From NCBI GenBank assembly GCA_030220185.1, contig JASPKZ010007541.1:7501-71500 (forward strand): a DNA stretch of 64,000 bases. The letters are read 5' to 3'. How positions within the stretch are numbered: position 1 is the stretch's first letter; the number at the start of each line of letters is the position of its first letter. The stretch is from Diploptera punctata. Its lineage: Eukaryota; Arthropoda; Insecta; Blattodea; Blaberidae. Below the pieces are notes generated by a model, which was given only the letters and a program-made list of their open reading frames with translations, was not told where the DNA came from and searched no databases. Of the stretch, positions 62,110 to 64,000 are shown piece after piece. The translations under genes and the position numbers were made by a program.

Positions 62110-62800
62110 GTCATCCTCTTTATGTTTTACTCCCTTTTTACTTTTCTTTCTGTCTTGTATCTTATTTTTAATTTCAGCTATCGTGATTTATTTCTTCATA
62201 ACGTTTGAAAATCGACTTTGCACAACCATTTTGTAGCAGACAACATATAAAAAAATGGATATTATAAATGGCATCAAAGTACAAAGAACACTTCAAAACT
62301 AATTGATAACAAGCCTCTAAGTACGATTCTAACAAGTACGTTTCTTCGCAGATTAATTAAAAAAATAATTGGAATGCTCAAAATTTAACTTTACAAACCA
62401 TTGTATATATCCTTGCTTATTTGCTAAGTATTTCATTTTGTCATTGTATAGGCGGTGATTTTCAATCAACTAGATTTACATGTGCGAGTACTTTGACGTA
62501 TTACGCCCAATACTTTGATCTCCAAGAACAATCGAATTACTCATTTTCGTATTTTTTCATTACATACTACGAACAGTCAGTTTATTAAACACTCTTTGTA
62601 CAGCACGTAATATTTTTTCTTGGAATTCTAATGGTATTTTGAATTGTCATTTGTTTACCCTTCATTTATTTTATTTTCTTTTCCTCACATATCAGTGATC
62701 TCTCGTGTCTTAATTTATGATTTTAGTAGCATTATTCCATGTTTTGACCATGTACAATAAGAAAAATGTCATTTAGATGCAAATATTGTGTTTATTGTAT
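62110..62800. other. AT-rich stretch, nothing recognised
   Basis: No supported ORF, repeat or RNA. Confidence 0.5.
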
Positions 62801-62804
62801 ATTT

Positions 62805-63440
62805 AGATTTAGATTAGATTTAGATTTATTTAGCCTGGTGGAGTTAAGGCCATGTGGCCTTTTCTTCCACTCACCAGGACAAACATATATTACATCAGAA
62901 TATAATAATCTCAATTAACTCTAATATTAAATACTAAATAAAAATTTGATCAAAAAGATAATATCTATTATATTACGATCTATAATGCAACCAGTTAATG
63001 TTTGTTAAAATGAAGACTAAAACTAATAATAAAATGTATACAAGCAAGACATATTAAATTGTCCCTGTCTAATATATATAAAAAACAAAGAAAAATAATG
63101 AGATGTAGAAAACTAATTTTACTATTATACAATATTTAAAACAAAGAAAAAATAAATTTTTAATCTTAATATTATTTCCATAAATAATTAAATTTATTAA
63201 TTTTTAAAATAATACTATCAGTGAGTTGTATAAGTTAGTTTGTTATTAAATAATTCTTTAGTTTGTTTTTTAAGGATATTATAGTTTGACAGTCTCTGAC
63301 ATAGGGCGGAAAGGAATTCCATATTTTGGTAAGTGAGACCGTAATGAATAATATGCGGTGTGATGAGGAGGGATATAAAGGACAATGTGCTGATGGGATG
63401 TTGCTGCAAAGAATGCATTTGTGTTCAATTTTTGTGTAAC
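62805..63440 (-). pseudogene. Probable LINE 3' end with ATTTAGATTT-type tail
   Basis: On the minus strand the 3' end is TGGTGAGTGGAAGAAAAGGC ... GGCCTTAACTCCACCAGGCTAAATAAATCTAAATCTAATC. The palindromic GGCC..GGCCTTAACTC end is also seen at 18213-18262 and 53870-53905. Upstream, short frames (for example 63418-63218, containing 'YQNMEFLSALCQRLSNYNILKKQTKELFNNK') could be a degraded C-terminus. Clade uncertain; layout similar to 2945-3440. Confidence 0.5.
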
Positions 63441-63689
63441 AGTACTATTTTCCCAAAAATCTACAATCTAGTGTTTTAGTTATTTCTTCGCTAATACTTC
63501 TATGTTTTTTTAAATTTTATTTTTGGAATATCCAACTTATTCCATTCAACATTTTCACGACAGGGACAGATTTACACAGGTTTAGCAATATATATCTAGA
63601 TGTAACATTCACTGCCAGCATGATCATCTCACGATTTCAGTATTTTAACTATAACTTTCGTTTAAAACCTTAGCTTGGCCTGAACGATG

Positions 63690-63985
63690 TAACGGGGTAT
63701 TCGTAATAGGAGAATAACGGCTAGTGAAATGAGATGTTTTAGTGCTACATTAGGATATTCTCACATGGATCGCGAAAGAAATGAAGATATCATGCAAGAA
63801 CTTCAAATACAGCTAATCTCACCATTATATATAAATAAATACCAGCTACAGTGGAAAACTCATGTTTAACGAATGAACCGTAATAATGTTCCGAAATTCA
63901 TGCTTCAGTACCGTCATCAAGGGAAAAGATGTTTGGGACGTTCTAGAAGAAGGTGGACCGAGATTGCCTCACTGAATCCGTAACA
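63690..63985 (+). pseudogene. LINE ORF2 C-terminal fragment
   Basis: A plus frame gives 'EMRCFSATLGYSHMDRERNEDIMQELQIQLISPLYINKYQLQWKTHV', a stop, then 'RMNRNNVPKFMLQYRHQGKRCLGRSRRRWTEI'. Same tail type as 4856-5470 ('RNEDI...L.I..I...I..Y...W..HV.RM...R.PK..L.Y...G.R..GR...RW'). Confidence 0.75.
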
Positions 63986-64000
63986 GGCTTTGGACCTTAA

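Overview
This looks like 64 kb of intergenic DNA from an insect nuclear genome. I found no host protein-coding gene with a recognisable domain or exon structure, and no intact cellular tRNA or rRNA gene. The DNA is strongly AT-rich and carries long (AAT)n, (AT)n and (CTA)n microsatellites. Almost everything recognisable is a transposable element or its remains. The mix (RTE-clade LINEs with an AAGT-type tail, tRNA-derived SINEs with a GGAT-type tail, Tc1 and mariner transposons, Penelope-like elements) and the RTE tail protein suggest a hemimetabolous insect, perhaps a cockroach or termite. That assignment is inference from memory of similar sequences, not a search.

Layout. 1-940: five-unit satellite. 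940-5,500: unique AT-rich DNA, a foldback repeat (3,465-3,682), a Tc1-like element with TIRs and two inward-facing tRNA-like modules (3,697-4,721), and a LINE fragment. 5,500-15,950: a nested pair of copies of an unclassified element ('element A'), a foldback MITE, a SINE with a perfect 65-bp triplication, a 21-bp minisatellite, several tRNA-derived SINEs and an RTE tail with target-site duplication. 16,000-24,540: LINE fragments, SINEs, a probable solo LTR and a long degenerate LINE on the minus strand interrupted by element A. 25,640-28,872: two Penelope-like insertions. The second is a nearly perfect head-to-head inverted pair flanked by a 14-bp direct repeat. 28,900-41,500: mostly degenerate LINE tails, SINEs, element A copies and microsatellites. 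41,488-43,290: an RTE tail split by a GC-rich degenerate tandem array of about 1.35 kb. 43,400-50,200: SINEs, a (CTA)n tract, a full-length but broken mariner and an RT fragment. 50,880-52,915: an RTE tail split by a Tc1 transposon with TIRs of about 110 bp and only one frameshift. 53,000-64,000: repeat tails, SINEs and further RTE and LINE fragments.

Interactions are those of a transposon graveyard. The nested insertions give relative ages: SINE into element A, element A into LINE, SINE and element A, Tc1 into RTE, GC array into RTE. SINEs of two tRNA-head types share one 3' tail. Several short foldback repeats carry a CTGAAGATG...GAAA core that also sits in the terminal region of the Penelope-like pair and resembles a hammerhead-ribozyme core. 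No element seen is clearly capable of moving by itself.
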